A stretch of DNA of 64,000 nucleotides from JAAUTS01 sp038250235 (GTDB taxonomy: Bacteria; Verrucomicrobiota; Verrucomicrobiia; Methylacidiphilales; JAAUTS01), in NCBI GenBank assembly GCA_038250235.1, contig JBBSCO010000007.1:8591-72590 (forward strand), given 5' to 3'. The notes below the pieces were generated by a model, which saw nothing but the letters and a program-made list of their open reading frames with translations, did not search any database and was not told where the DNA came from. The position numbers and the translations under genes are program-made. This document shows positions 51,943 to 61,632 of this stretch, in pieces. How positions within the stretch are numbered: position 1 is the stretch's first letter; each line of letters starts with the position of its first letter.

Positions 51943-54900
51943 TTACGAATCCAGGAGATAGCGAAAATCGTCCAGGGTCAGGGCTTCATTGAAACCACCG
52001 TCACCAATAACATCGGTCGCGAGTTGTTTCTTCATGCTCTGTAGTTTTCGGATCTTTTCTTCGATGGTGTTGCGGGTCAGCATGCGGTAGGCGAATACGG
52101 TCTGTTTCTGTCCGATGCGGTGGGTCCGATCGATGGCCTGGGCTTCGACGGCGGGATTCCACCAGGGATCAAACAGATAGACGTAGCTGGCGGCGGTCAG
52201 GTTGAGGCCGCTGCCTCCTGCTTTTAACGAGATGAGGAAGGTGGCGGGACCCTGGTGGTTTTGAAAGGATTCGACCAGCGCGGATCGGTTTTCCGTTTTC
52301 CCCGTCAGCAGAAACGAGGCGGACTGATGTTCTTTCAGGGCCTCGTCAAGGATTTCCAGCATTTCCACCCATTGGCTGAAGATCAGGACTTTGTTACCCT
52401 CTTCCAGAACGGTGTCGAGATGTTCCAGTAGCATTTCCACCTTGGCCGATCCGGCTTTTTTCTGGTCTTCGACGGCCAGGCCGGGGTGGCAGCAGATCTG
52501 GCGCAGGCGCAACAGGGATGTCAGGAGGTGGAAACGCTGCTGTTCAAATTGTTTGGAGGTCTGGATTTTGAGAAGATGTTGCTGCGCCCGTTTCAACTCG
52601 GCCTGATACAGGGTCTGCTGGGAGCCCTCCAATTCGCAATAGAGATCCTCTTCGATGCGGGGAGGCAGATCGGAAGCCACCTGCTGCTTGTTGCGCCGGA
52701 GGAAGAATGGACGAAGACGGACGCCCAGACGTCGTGCTGCCAGAGGATTGCTATCGCCGTCGAATTTTCCGGAGAAAGCTTTTTTGGTTCCGAGAATACC
52801 CGGCATGGCGTAGGACATGAGACTCCAGACATCGAGCAGACGATTTTCCACCGGTGTTCCGCTCAGGGCTACGCGGTGGGCGCTGTTGAGCATTTTGGCC
52901 AACTGGGCGGTCTGGGACCCGGGGTTTTTGATGGCCTGGGCTTCGTCCAGGATGGTGGCCTGCCATGTTACGGGCAACAGTTCATCCGAGCGTAAACGCA
53001 ATTGGGCATAGTTGCAGACAAGCAGAGCTTTCGATTCGATGGCTTCCCGGACGGCGTTGGGGTCTTTGCGGGCCATGACGCGCACGGGGAGTTCCGGGGC
53101 AAAGCGTTTGACTTCGGATTCCCAGACATCAACGACGGATTTTGGACAAACCACGAGAGAAGCCCTGGCTCCTTCTTTTTCCCGAAGCCAGAGCAACCAG
53201 GTAAGTGTTTGCAGGGTTTTTCCCAAGCCCATGTCATCGGCCAGGAGCCCGCCGAACTGGTTATTGGAGAGATAGGCCAGGAAGCGGAACCCATCGATTT
53301 GATAGGGGCGGAGGGTGGCCGTGATTCCGGAGGGAATTTCGGCCTGAACTTTGGTTTGGATTTCGCGGCAACGATCCAGAATGGTGCGGGCGAAATGTTC
53401 TGGCAGGGCCCCGCTTTTTGCAGCATCGTTCAGTTGCAGGGCATGAACCCGGTGCTTGCGTCCATCCAGCTCACCGGCATCGAGACCAAGCAGGGCGAGA
53501 TGCTCTTCATCCTCCTGGTTGAGTTTGAATTCCAGTCGTTTCCATCCTTTCCCGGCCAGACGGACATAGCCGCCTTTGGCTTTGAGCAGGGCTTTCAATT
53601 CTTCGCGTGTGAGGGTCAGGTCATCGGTGGAGATGATGGCGGCCAGATCAAACCAGTCCTGGCCTGTGGCATCAAGACGGGTTTCCAATTTTGCCTGGAT
53701 GGGTTGGGAGAGAAGTCCACTCAGTTCGCGGTCCAGTTCCATCTCGACATGGTCCCGCCAATACTGTGCCCAGGCGGTAAAGAATTCCGGAAAGCGGCGG
53801 TTGATTTCCAGAACCCAGGCGTTCTGATGGGAATACCACTCGATACCAAGGGCGTCCAGAGCATCCTCCAAAGGACGGAGGGAGGCGTGATCCAATTGCA
53901 GACTGACACCCTTTTTCTTTTTGGAAAGTTCGGCCATGACCCATTCTCCACCTTCGTACAGGGCCATGGTCTTTTTCTTTTCGCAGGCTACGGCTTCAAT
54001 GATGAGGCATTCACGCCTGGTTTCCGTGCTTTCCCCGATCCGGCAGCGCAGGACAGGACGGGCCTGGCAGAATTCGATCCCCTTTGTCAGGGAAGCGGGA
54101 GGGGGTATTTGGAATTGCAGAAGCCAGGTGATCTTACGGTTGTCACTGAATAGAGTGCGTGGAATACGCATGGACCGGCCCAGGCCCAGGCGGTCGGCTG
54201 CGGGAGGTGCCGGATAGAGGAATTGGTCGGTGACGACCCAGGCAGGTTCGGAGGCGACCAAGATGAAAGCCTCCTTGAAAGGAACCCCGTCCCACATCAA
54301 TTGAATCAGATAATGGGTTTCGTCCTCAAGCAGTTCCCAATTGAGCGGATGATCGGCGCGTTCATGCGGCTGGCCGTCCGGGCGGACGACACGATCCTGG
54401 AATCCGGCTGTGTTGAGCAGGAAGGCCAGGGTGTCGGCCAGAGGATCATCGATTTGTATGCGTGAACTGGAACTTGTGCGCTGGTAGTAGGCCAGGATGG
54501 ATTGCCAGACCAGATTGGATGGAGCAGAGGAAGGCTGGACTTCGATATCGGATTGCCTGACCCATTTCAAGAGCTGGGTTAAGGAGAGTTCTGTGAAATC
54601 CTGTCCACCCATGCGGTGCTCGATGGCCAGACCTTCGGCCCCCAGAACAAAGCGAAAATCGAGATGTCGGAAGCTGCGGTTTTTGCTTTTGAGGGATTCC
54701 CGCCTCCGGATAATATCATCCCACTCATCGGCTTCTTCCTGAAGATGGAAATCTTCGATAGCTTTGGCTATTTTGGGCGGAGGAGGTGGAAGCATGGCAT
54801 AACCAGGGGGCAGGCTGCCGACCTTGCGTTGCAGAGCTTCCAGCAAAAAATAAAAAAACGATTCCTGGGAGAGGGGTGGTTCCGGCCAAAGGCTGACGTA

Positions 54901-55482
54901 TTGGTCACTGATGCTGCCCCTTGGCCATCCCGGAATCAATGGATGCAGATCCGATTCCCTCAAAAGAAGCTCGTCGTGGAAATAGTCGCGATAAATATTA
55001 CCGAGGCGTTGAAGGAAGCCGTGCAGTTCTGGAGGGGCGGGGCTTTTGGTTTTTGTTTCAAACCAGCCCAGGAAGTCGGCTTTTTTGGGAATATTTTTTT
55101 CCGTCCCTATTTTCTGACTCTCCTGCCGTATGGGTTTCAGGCTTTCGGCATGAAGGGTATTTTGGGGTTCGAGATGGGCTTGGATTTTCAGAAGAACGGC
55201 ATAGGCATGCTTGCAGTTTTCACCCACTGGACAGCTGCATTCGTTCTGCCACGGGCCGTTTTTTGATTTCTTGAACCAACGGGTTTTGTAGAGTTTGGTG
55301 CCTTCGACCAGGGCATTCCAAGAGAAGCTTTCTGCATCGTGATGCAGTTCCTCCACCGCCTTGATTCTGGCGTAATCGGCTCCACGCATTACCGTTTTGG
55401 GATTAAATATCCCTGACAACGATTTAAGGTGTGGTCCGTCGTTTTTTATGGAGAGGGTTGGGGGGAGGTGGCTTTTTCTCAC
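51943..55482 (-). CDS. SNF2-family DNA helicase/translocase with SWIM zinc finger
   Basis: 1,179 residues. A SWIM zinc finger lies near residues 79-95 (CSCPVGENCKHAYAV: C-x-C-x(n)-C-x-H). A long middle region has no clear domain. The ATPase starts near residue 715: LADDMGLGKTLQTL (Walker A), DEAQAIKNPGS (motif II), ALSGTPVENRL (motif III), and in the second lobe NLTAASYVYLFDPWWNPAVE and AIDRTHRIGQ (motif VI). This is the bacterial RapA/HepA-like SNF2 type found with SWIM domains; it moves on DNA and probably serves repair or transcription. It is monocistronic, beside the decayed toxin-antitoxin islet. Confidence 0.92.
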   Translation of the reverse strand: MRKSHLPPTLSIKNDGPHLKSLSGIFNPKTVMRGADYARIKAVEELHHDAESFSWNALVEGTKLYKTRWFKKSKNGPWQNECSCPVGENCKHAYAVLLKIQAHLEPQNTLHAESLKPIRQESQKIGTEKNIPKKADFLGWFETKTKSPAPPELHGFLQRLGNIYRDYFHDELLLRESDLHPLIPGWPRGSISDQYVSLWPEPPLSQESFFYFLLEALQRKVGSLPPGYAMLPPPPPKIAKAIEDFHLQEEADEWDDIIRRRESLKSKNRSFRHLDFRFVLGAEGLAIEHRMGGQDFTELSLTQLLKWVRQSDIEVQPSSAPSNLVWQSILAYYQRTSSSSRIQIDDPLADTLAFLLNTAGFQDRVVRPDGQPHERADHPLNWELLEDETHYLIQLMWDGVPFKEAFILVASEPAWVVTDQFLYPAPPAADRLGLGRSMRIPRTLFSDNRKITWLLQFQIPPPASLTKGIEFCQARPVLRCRIGESTETRRECLIIEAVACEKKKTMALYEGGEWVMAELSKKKKGVSLQLDHASLRPLEDALDALGIEWYSHQNAWVLEINRRFPEFFTAWAQYWRDHVEMELDRELSGLLSQPIQAKLETRLDATGQDWFDLAAIISTDDLTLTREELKALLKAKGGYVRLAGKGWKRLEFKLNQEDEEHLALLGLDAGELDGRKHRVHALQLNDAAKSGALPEHFARTILDRCREIQTKVQAEIPSGITATLRPYQIDGFRFLAYLSNNQFGGLLADDMGLGKTLQTLTWLLWLREKEGARASLVVCPKSVVDVWESEVKRFAPELPVRVMARKDPNAVREAIESKALLVCNYAQLRLRSDELLPVTWQATILDEAQAIKNPGSQTAQLAKMLNSAHRVALSGTPVENRLLDVWSLMSYAMPGILGTKKAFSGKFDGDSNPLAARRLGVRLRPFFLRRNKQQVASDLPPRIEEDLYCELEGSQQTLYQAELKRAQQHLLKIQTSKQFEQQRFHLLTSLLRLRQICCHPGLAVEDQKKAGSAKVEMLLEHLDTVLEEGNKVLIFSQWVEMLEILDEALKEHQSASFLLTGKTENRSALVESFQNHQGPATFLISLKAGGSGLNLTAASYVYLFDPWWNPAVEAQAIDRTHRIGQKQTVFAYRMLTRNTIEEKIRKLQSMKKQLATDVIGDGGFNEALTLDDFRYLLDS

Positions 55483-55626
55483 GTGGTGGATATCGTTGGA
55501 TTCGGGTGCGGATTAGGGGGCTGGTCATCCTAAGGCAGATGTGGAAAGGAATCGACATGTATTTTTGATCAGGGGAGAAAAAACGATGAAACTTGGCAAA
55601 ACAGCCTTTCCAGCCAAGATGGGCCG

Positions 55627-56136
55627 GTGAAGGTGAGCTCTATTGAATTGATCGTGAAGACCCTGAACAAGGCCGGGGTGCGCTATCTCGTGGTGGGAGG
55701 GGTTGCAGTGAATGCTTACGGATATGGCCGCAGTACCTTTGATCTGGACCTGGTTGTTGAATTGCTTCCGGCTTCTGTGACGAAGGCCTTCACTGCGTTG
55801 GAGGCAGTTGGGTTTAAACCTGTGGTTCCTGTCACTGCGGCACAATTTGGCTACTAAGAAACTCGCGAAAGCTATCTTCGCGACAAAGGCATGAATGTTC
55901 TGCAGTTTTTCAACGACCAGCATCCCGAGACCAAGTTGGATGTTTTTGTTCGTGTACCTTTTGACTTTGATAAGGAATACGCACTTGCCCGTGTGGAAGA
56001 ATTGCTTCCTGATGTTCCGGTGCGTTTGGCCCGTCTGGCCACCCTGGTTAAAATGAAACTGGATGCCAATCGTCCCAAAGACCGGGAAGATGTGGAAAAC
56101 CTGAAATTGATTTATGGAGAAAACTTTGAGGGTTAA
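55627..56136 (+). pseudogene. Nucleotidyltransferase (AbiEii-like), interrupted by one nonsense codon
   Basis: A single frame from the GTG at 55627 to 56136, broken by one in-frame TAA at 55855-55857. Before the stop: YLVVGGVAVNAYGYGRSTFD, then LDLVVE, the GG-x(n)-DxD core of a minimal nucleotidyltransferase. After it: ESYLRDKGMNVLQFFNDQHP, KLDVFVRVPFDF, and LVKMKLDANRPKDREDVENL, all as in the AbiEii/AbiGii-type toxin family. Read through, it has about 169 residues, the usual family length. Everything but one codon is intact, so the loss is recent, or the codon could be a sequencing error. Confidence 0.75.
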
Positions 56137-56347
56137 TGAGGAGGCAATTGACTGGAGTTTGTGTACCTGGGAAGGGGCACGACGTGAGCAGCATCGTCGT
56201 TACAACCAGTTGTCGTTCCGTAAAAAGATGGAATCTCTTGAAGAAATGTGTGATTTGGGCCGACGCTTTCTGGAGATCAGGAAGAAAAAAGGGCTTCCTT
56301 ACATCGATCCGTGCACCGGCGAGGTTGTCAGGCCGGGCAAGGGTTGA
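56114..56347 (+). CDS. Small partner protein of the nucleotidyltransferase
   Basis: 77 residues, overlapping the end of the broken nucleotidyltransferase gene by 23 bases. It is helical and charged (WEGARREQHRRYNQLSFRKK, then MESLEEMCDLGRRFLEIRKK) with a short C-terminal DPCTGEVVRPG. The tight overlap and small size suit a cognate antitoxin or accessory protein. No family is recognised. It remains intact although the toxin-like gene is not. Confidence 0.6.
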   Translation: MEKTLRVNEEAIDWSLCTWEGARREQHRRYNQLSFRKKMESLEEMCDLGRRFLEIRKKKGLPYIDPCTGEVVRPGKG

Positions 56348-56705
56348 AAGTTAGCGACAGAACCTTTTTAGTCATGAGGCATATTCGGATTCCGTGATGA
56401 TGCTTTCCGCCAGTGCAGAGGCCTCATTTAGACGTGTGACCATCTGATCTGGAAAAAGTAACTGCATTCTTTTCATGTCTACATGCCAATGCAGACTATT
56501 TAATAGGTCAAAAGAGCAACCCCTGGAAAGCCGGGATCGCGGACTGTCTGAAGTGTTAAGCGGTCAATTAAAAGGTGTCCTGACCACGAAGTTTCTGAAA
56601 GTCCCCTTAAAATCAATGGGCGATATTGCCCACGCCCTTCATCCCGATGTTGGTGAGAAGTCTGGTAATTTTTCTAGCTGGTAGTTAGGTATCCTTGCGT
56701 AACCA

Positions 56706-57135
56706 ATCCGTGTTTATGCCGACACCTCGGTCTATGACGGTGTCTTTGACGCCGGTATAGACGAATCCAGCCGGGAATTTTTTACCCAAGTCCCGCAAGG
56801 CCAGTTTGAATTGGTGGTTCTAAACATCGTTGATGAGGAGTTACCGCAAGCTCCCGACATGGTGCGACTATTATTTGAATCACATTTTTTTGGCAAGACT
56901 GGCCGCACCATCCGAGAAGGCCTTTGCATTACAGGCAGCCTACTTGAAAGCTGGGATTGTTTCGGTAAAAATGCAGGCAAATGCGCTTCATGTCGCTTTG
57001 GCTTCAGTGGGCCCATGCAAGGTCATTGTTAGTTGGAACTTCAAACACATTGTTCTCTATGACAAGATTCCACCGTATAATGGAGTGAACTTGATCAATG
57101 GCTACGATCCACTTTCAATCAACACCTCTGCGTAG
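56706..57135 (+). pseudogene. Decayed PIN-domain (VapC-like) toxin gene
   Basis: From 56709 one frame reads RVYADTSVYDGVFDAGIDES (PIN first Asp), then FELVVLNIVDEELPQAPDMV, and loses homology near 56885. From about 56896 another frame continues with ANALHVALASVGPCKVIVSW, NFKHIVLYDKIPPYNGVNLI and NGYDPLSI, the conserved PIN C-terminal half with Asp replaced near the ALHVALA motif context. An ATC (56706) stands where the ATG is expected, preceded at once by a TAA. So it has at least two lesions: a lost start and one frameshift. Confidence 0.7.
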
Positions 57136-57169
57136 GTCATTACCTACATAAATTGAAGAATATCCCTGT

Positions 57170-57325
57170 GTGAAACTCAAGAGGACCGGACAAGAACGGA
57201 TGGAGAAGGAAATCCGAGGCATGACCGCGGAGCAACGGTTGGACTACCACCAGCGATCTTTTGAGCACTCACGGGTTGAAGCAGGAGGTCTTGCGTGCCA
57301 AGGAGTCCTCGATGCGTGTTCGTGA
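57170..57325 (+). CDS. Small antitoxin-like ORF downstream of the PIN remnant
   Basis: A 51-residue open frame from a GTG. The middle (GQERMEKEIRGMTAEQRLDY, then HQRSFEHSR) has the helical, charged pattern seen in the small proteins often found just after such PIN genes. It could be the intact or near-intact antitoxin of the decayed toxin. The last 15 residues look less conserved. No strong ribosome site. It is convergent with alaS, 14 bases away. Confidence 0.4.
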   Translation: MKLKRTGQERMEKEIRGMTAEQRLDYHQRSFEHSRVEAGGLACQGVLDACS

Positions 57326-57339
57326 GTCGTGAGTCGTGA

Positions 57340-60189
57340 TTACTCGAGTAAAGATTTTGCTTTGGCCAAAGCCTCGTCGATTTTCGTGGGATCGGTGCCG
57401 CCGCCTTGGGCCAGGTCGGGTTTGCCGCCGCCTTTTCCTCCGACAATCGGACCGATTTCCTTGATGATCTGGCCGGCGTTGGCCTTGCTCGTTCCAGTAC
57501 TTGTTACCATGGCCAGCAACGAAACTTTACCGTCGTTGCTTCCCGCCAGCACGGCCACTCCTTTGAAGGACTTTTTTAGTTCGCCTGCTGCCAGTTGCAG
57601 GAAAGCAGGATCGATTTCACCGAGGTTTTCCAGGATGAGTTTCGTGCCATTGACCTCCGTGGCTTTGGCTATCCATGCGGGAGCCTGGGCTGTGGCCTGC
57701 TTCTGGAGTTCGGCGGATTTGTTCTTGGAAGCGGCTTTATCCTCTTCGAGGATTTCTGATTTGAGAGTGCTGACGGCTGATTGGTTTGAAAGATAATGAG
57801 ACCAGGATACCGCGGGATCGGAATCTCCTGTTTTCAGACCCAGTTTCTTTCCGGATTTCTGCAGCAGGGGGAGCAGTTCTTCTTCCTGTTTCAGGAAGGC
57901 TGTTTCCAGGTAGAGATTGATGGAGGGCCCGCAGATCGCTTCGATTCGGCGAACGCCGGCCGCGATGGCGCCTTCTGATAGGATGCGGAAAACACCCACA
58001 TCCTTCGTGTTGCGGACATGGGTGCCGCCGCAAAGTTCCTTCGAAAACCCGCCAATATCTACCACGCGGACGACGTCGCCATATTTGTCGCCGAAGAACT
58101 GGATGATGCTGGAATCGTTTTTGACTTCGGCATAGGGACGCTCGGCCCACTGAACCTTGGAGGCTTCGGAGACACGCTCATTTACCAGCTCTTCCACTTT
58201 ACGGAGTTCTTCCTGCTTCATGGCTTCGAGATGAGAGAAGTCAAAGCGCAGGCGGTCGGGTCCAACATAGGATCCCTTCTGGCCGACAGTGGATCCTAGC
58301 ACCTCGCGCAGGGCCCAGTGCATGATGTGGGTGGCTGAGTGATGGGCTTCGATCAGGGCACGGCGTTCCAGGTCAACGACGGCTTTGGCCGGGAAACTGA
58401 GTTCCTCCAATTCTACGATATCTTCGGTAATGTGGGCGATGCTGCCATGGCCGGCTTTCAGGGTATTAAGGATGTGGACACGTTTGCCGTCGAATTCGAG
58501 CCAACCCGTATCGCCGACCTGACCGCCCATTTCGGCATAGAAGGGGCTTGGGGTGAAAGAGAGGCGGGCTTTGACCGTGTCTTCTTCCGTTTTACCGAAA
58601 ACAATCTTGTAGGTGGCAAGTTCGATGTTGACCTCTTTCCGGTCGAAGCCAACGAAGGTTGTAGGCAGGGCATCGGCATCGTTTTCCGTGACCTCGATGA
58701 TCTCTTTTTTCTGGGCGGCTTTGGAACGTTCTTTTTGCTCCGTCATCAGCCTGTTGAAGCCTTCGACATCAACGCTGAGGCCGCGTTCACGGGCCATGAG
58801 TTCGGTCAGGTCCAGTGGGAAACCGTAGGTGTCATAAAGTTTGAATGCAATTTGACCTGCAATAATCCCGCCTTTTGGTTCAGAACCCTCAGAGACTTCT
58901 AAAGCCGTGAGCATGGTGTCATTGCTATGAATAGTTTTTATGGATTCATTAAAAAGTGAAATTCCATTATCAAGTGTCTTGCTGAAACTTTCTTCTTCAG
59001 CGCGGATGACCTTTTCGACAGTGGCCTTGTTTTTGATTAGTTCAGGGAAAACAGGGCCGAGGGATTGGGCCAAGACATCGACTAACTTGTAGAAAAAGAG
59101 TTCGTTGAAATCCAACTGGCGACCGTAGCGCACAGCACGACGCAGGATGCGGCGCAGGACATAGTTGCGACCTTCGTTGCCGGGAAGAATTCCGTCGGCA
59201 ATGGAAAGGCTGAGGGTGCGGATGTGGTCGGCGATGACACGCATGGCCACGTCGATTTTTTCCTGTTCGGTGTCACCACTACTGCCGGCCTTCGGCAAGG
59301 TGGAGGTGTATTTTTTACCACTTAGTTTTTCCAGTTCGCGGAAGATGGGGGAGAAGACATCCGTGTCGTAGTTGGAGATCTTGGCGTTTTTGAAATCGGT
59401 AAAATGCTTCGTGCCCTGAATGATGGAGCAGACGCGCTCAAAGCCCATGCCGGTGTCGACATGCTTGGCGGGTAGGGGTTTGAAGGAGCCATCGGCTCCG
59501 GCGTTGAACTGGATGAAAACGAGGTTCCAGATTTCGATGCAGCGGGCGTCGCTGCTGTTGACCATGCCGGCGCCGCGTTTTTCCAGTTCGGGTGTGCGGT
59601 CTTCCGGAGTCAGGTCGATGTGGATTTCCGAGCAGGGACCGCAGGGGCCGGTTTCGCCCATCATCCAGAAATTGTCTTTCTTGTTGCCGTTGACGATGTG
59701 GATCTTGGGGTCGAGTCCGGCTTTTATAAAAAGCTTCGCCCACATGTCGTAGGCTTCCTGGTCGAAGTCGGCGGGGTCACCCTTGGTTTTGTCCGGATTG
59801 TAAACGGTGGCGTAAACGCGGTTGGCGGGGAATTTCCAGGTATCGATCACCAGTTCCCAGGCCCAATCGATGGCTTCTTTTTTGAAGTAATCGCCAAAGG
59901 ACCAGTTCCCGAGCATTTCGAAAAGGGTGTGATGGTAGGTGTCGAGCCCGACATCTTCGAGATCGTTGTGTTTGCCTCCGGCACGGATACATTTCTGGGT
60001 ATCGGCAGCGCGGGCGGGTTTGTAGGGGCAGGGGATTTCGTTCAGAAAGATGGGAACAAACTGGTTCATCCCGGCGTTGGTGAAGAGGAGGCCGGGAGAT
60101 TCCGGCAGGAGGCTGGAGGAAGGCACAATGCTGTGGCCCTTGCTCTTGAAGAAATCGAGGTAGCTCTGACGGATCTCGGCGGAAGTCAT
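57340..60189 (-). CDS. alaS: Alanyl-tRNA synthetase
   Basis: 949 residues, full length. Class II core with RQSYLDFFKSKGHSIVPSSS at the start, FTNAGMNQFVPIFL and GNWSFGDYFKKEAIDWAWEL; editing-domain zinc residues in EAHHSATHIMHWALREVLG (H-x3-H) and ELCGGTHVRNT; C-terminal DHHA1-like domain with GGKGGGKPDLAQGGG. It charges tRNA-Ala and edits Ser and Gly. Single gene. Confidence 0.97.
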   Translation of the reverse strand: MTSAEIRQSYLDFFKSKGHSIVPSSSLLPESPGLLFTNAGMNQFVPIFLNEIPCPYKPARAADTQKCIRAGGKHNDLEDVGLDTYHHTLFEMLGNWSFGDYFKKEAIDWAWELVIDTWKFPANRVYATVYNPDKTKGDPADFDQEAYDMWAKLFIKAGLDPKIHIVNGNKKDNFWMMGETGPCGPCSEIHIDLTPEDRTPELEKRGAGMVNSSDARCIEIWNLVFIQFNAGADGSFKPLPAKHVDTGMGFERVCSIIQGTKHFTDFKNAKISNYDTDVFSPIFRELEKLSGKKYTSTLPKAGSSGDTEQEKIDVAMRVIADHIRTLSLSIADGILPGNEGRNYVLRRILRRAVRYGRQLDFNELFFYKLVDVLAQSLGPVFPELIKNKATVEKVIRAEEESFSKTLDNGISLFNESIKTIHSNDTMLTALEVSEGSEPKGGIIAGQIAFKLYDTYGFPLDLTELMARERGLSVDVEGFNRLMTEQKERSKAAQKKEIIEVTENDADALPTTFVGFDRKEVNIELATYKIVFGKTEEDTVKARLSFTPSPFYAEMGGQVGDTGWLEFDGKRVHILNTLKAGHGSIAHITEDIVELEELSFPAKAVVDLERRALIEAHHSATHIMHWALREVLGSTVGQKGSYVGPDRLRFDFSHLEAMKQEELRKVEELVNERVSEASKVQWAERPYAEVKNDSSIIQFFGDKYGDVVRVVDIGGFSKELCGGTHVRNTKDVGVFRILSEGAIAAGVRRIEAICGPSINLYLETAFLKQEEELLPLLQKSGKKLGLKTGDSDPAVSWSHYLSNQSAVSTLKSEILEEDKAASKNKSAELQKQATAQAPAWIAKATEVNGTKLILENLGEIDPAFLQLAAGELKKSFKGVAVLAGSNDGKVSLLAMVTSTGTSKANAGQIIKEIGPIVGGKGGGKPDLAQGGGTDPTKIDEALAKAKSLLE

Positions 60190-60583
60190 AAGGTGGAGAA
60201 AATAGAGGTTCTATGGCCAAAGACAAGCGGGGAAGCGGGGGCTCTGGAAGGGGCACCTTCGATCGGCGAGCTGTTTCCGAACCATCATTCAATCAGCAAG
60301 GCGGATACACAGATCTGTGGAATTGGAAAAACAGAGAGGGCGTGCGGCGTGCCCGGGGAAGTTCTTGCCGGGGCCCGGTTGTTTGCCGGGAGAATCCGAA
60401 GATAGGACGATCGGTTGATTGACTGCAAGGTGTCAGTGTGGGTTACAGCCTTAGGAGAGCGTTGCTTTGTTTATGTCATTTTTGGGCCTATGATCTTCCA
60501 GGTTTTTGTAGAGGCGAGTCTGTTATTTGACATAATCGTAACATTTTGAATGACAATTGTCTTGAGGAATTCCAAGGCTTGGG
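60190..60583. other. Gap without a recognisable gene
   Basis: 394 bases between divergent genes. A short plus-strand frame (60213-60422, about 69 residues, Arg/Gly-rich) has no family resemblance and probably is not coding. TTGACA occurs near 60527, without a matching -10 box; promoters for both neighbours should lie here. Confidence 0.4.
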
Positions 60584-61498
60584 TTGGATGGCGGGGTGTT
60601 TGAAAGAATCAGATATCAGCTTTCAAGGCTCGTCGATAAAAACGGGCGTTCCGCCTGCCTTTTGCTGCTGGGCTTGGTTTGGCTTACTATTCCTTTTCAA
60701 GCATCAGCGGAGGAAGCATCTGATCCTGGATTTATTCGGATTTTGGCGGGGAATCTGACCAGTGGAAACCTTCAGTCTTATGACCCCGGTCATGGGGCCC
60801 GTATTCTACAGGGGATGAAGCCTGACATTGCCTTGCTGCAGGAAGCCCGTTTCGGAGATAACAGTGAAACGCAGTGGGCCGGTTGGATACTGGCCGTTCT
60901 AGGTAAAGATTTTTTCTTTTTTCGGGAAAGCCTGGAACTGCCCAACGCGGTGGTCAGCCGTTTCCCCATTTTGGAGTCGGGGTCTTGGGATGATCCGGAG
61001 CAGGTCAATCGTGACTTCGCCTGGGCCCGCCTCCAGTTAACCAGCGGCCAAAAACTTCTCGCGGTCAGTGTCCATCTGTCGGCCAAGAACGAGGACAAAA
61101 GGAAAAGTTCTGCCCAGGCTCTCGCCCGCAAGGTTGAGCGTCACCTGGGACTGGATGAGCTGCTGGTTATCGGCGGCGATTTCAATACGCAAACCCGCAA
61201 CGAACCCGCCCTGAAAATTCTCCGCAAACTGGTGGTGATTGAGGAACCTTATCCGGTGGACGAGGACGGGAACGAAAACACCAACCGGAACCGGATGAAA
61301 CCTTACGATGCTGTGTATGTGAACAAAGCCCTGCAGGACAAAGAAAAGCCTGTGTCCCTCGTGGAAGGAAAGGGGGGCTTGGTTTTCGACAGTCGAGTTT
61401 TCCGTGATCTGTCAAAAGTCCCGCCAGTGCAGAAGGAAGACAGCGATGCTCCCCAGATGCAGCACATGGCGGTGATCCGGGATTTTGCGTTGGATTGA
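60584..61498 (+). CDS. Endonuclease/exonuclease/phosphatase-family secreted protein
   Basis: 304 residues, TTG start at 60584 (or GTG at 60596, with GGCGGG before it). A signal segment (SACLLLLGLVWLTIPFQASA) precedes an EEP fold: RILAGNLTSGNLQ, LLQEARFG with the metal Glu, LLAVSVHLSAKNEDKRKSS, and VIGGDFNTQTRNEP (GGDFN motif). The final RMKPYDAVYVNKAL and MQHMAVIRDFALD match the expected active-site Asp and His regions. It probably acts on nucleic acid, sphingomyelin-like lipids or inositol phosphates outside the cytoplasm. Confidence 0.85.
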   Translation: MDGGVFERIRYQLSRLVDKNGRSACLLLLGLVWLTIPFQASAEEASDPGFIRILAGNLTSGNLQSYDPGHGARILQGMKPDIALLQEARFGDNSETQWAGWILAVLGKDFFFFRESLELPNAVVSRFPILESGSWDDPEQVNRDFAWARLQLTSGQKLLAVSVHLSAKNEDKRKSSAQALARKVERHLGLDELLVIGGDFNTQTRNEPALKILRKLVVIEEPYPVDEDGNENTNRNRMKPYDAVYVNKALQDKEKPVSLVEGKGGLVFDSRVFRDLSKVPPVQKEDSDAPQMQHMAVIRDFALD

Positions 61499-61632
61499 GA
61501 GAGGTGTGGGTAGTTTAGTCAATATTGAGTATTGGGACTTGAGCCCAAAACCTGAGAACTTACAACCAACGCACCCTTTTCTTTCCTTTGTTTTCCCGTT
61601 CGTCAATCGCCCGAAACGGGGTATATTATGTA

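Noticed and set aside
55525..55923. 132-residue minus-strand frame over the nucleotidyltransferase
   Set aside because: Shadow of the plus-strand gene, which has clear family motifs.
56372..56476. 34-residue minus-strand frame (MKRMQLLFPDQMVTRLNEAS...) resembling a ribbon-type antitoxin
   Set aside because: Too short, no ribosome site, and no partner on the same strand; at most a remnant.
56475..56684. 69-residue plus-strand frame between the two decayed toxin genes
   Set aside because: No motif, no ribosome site, and composition unlike a protein.
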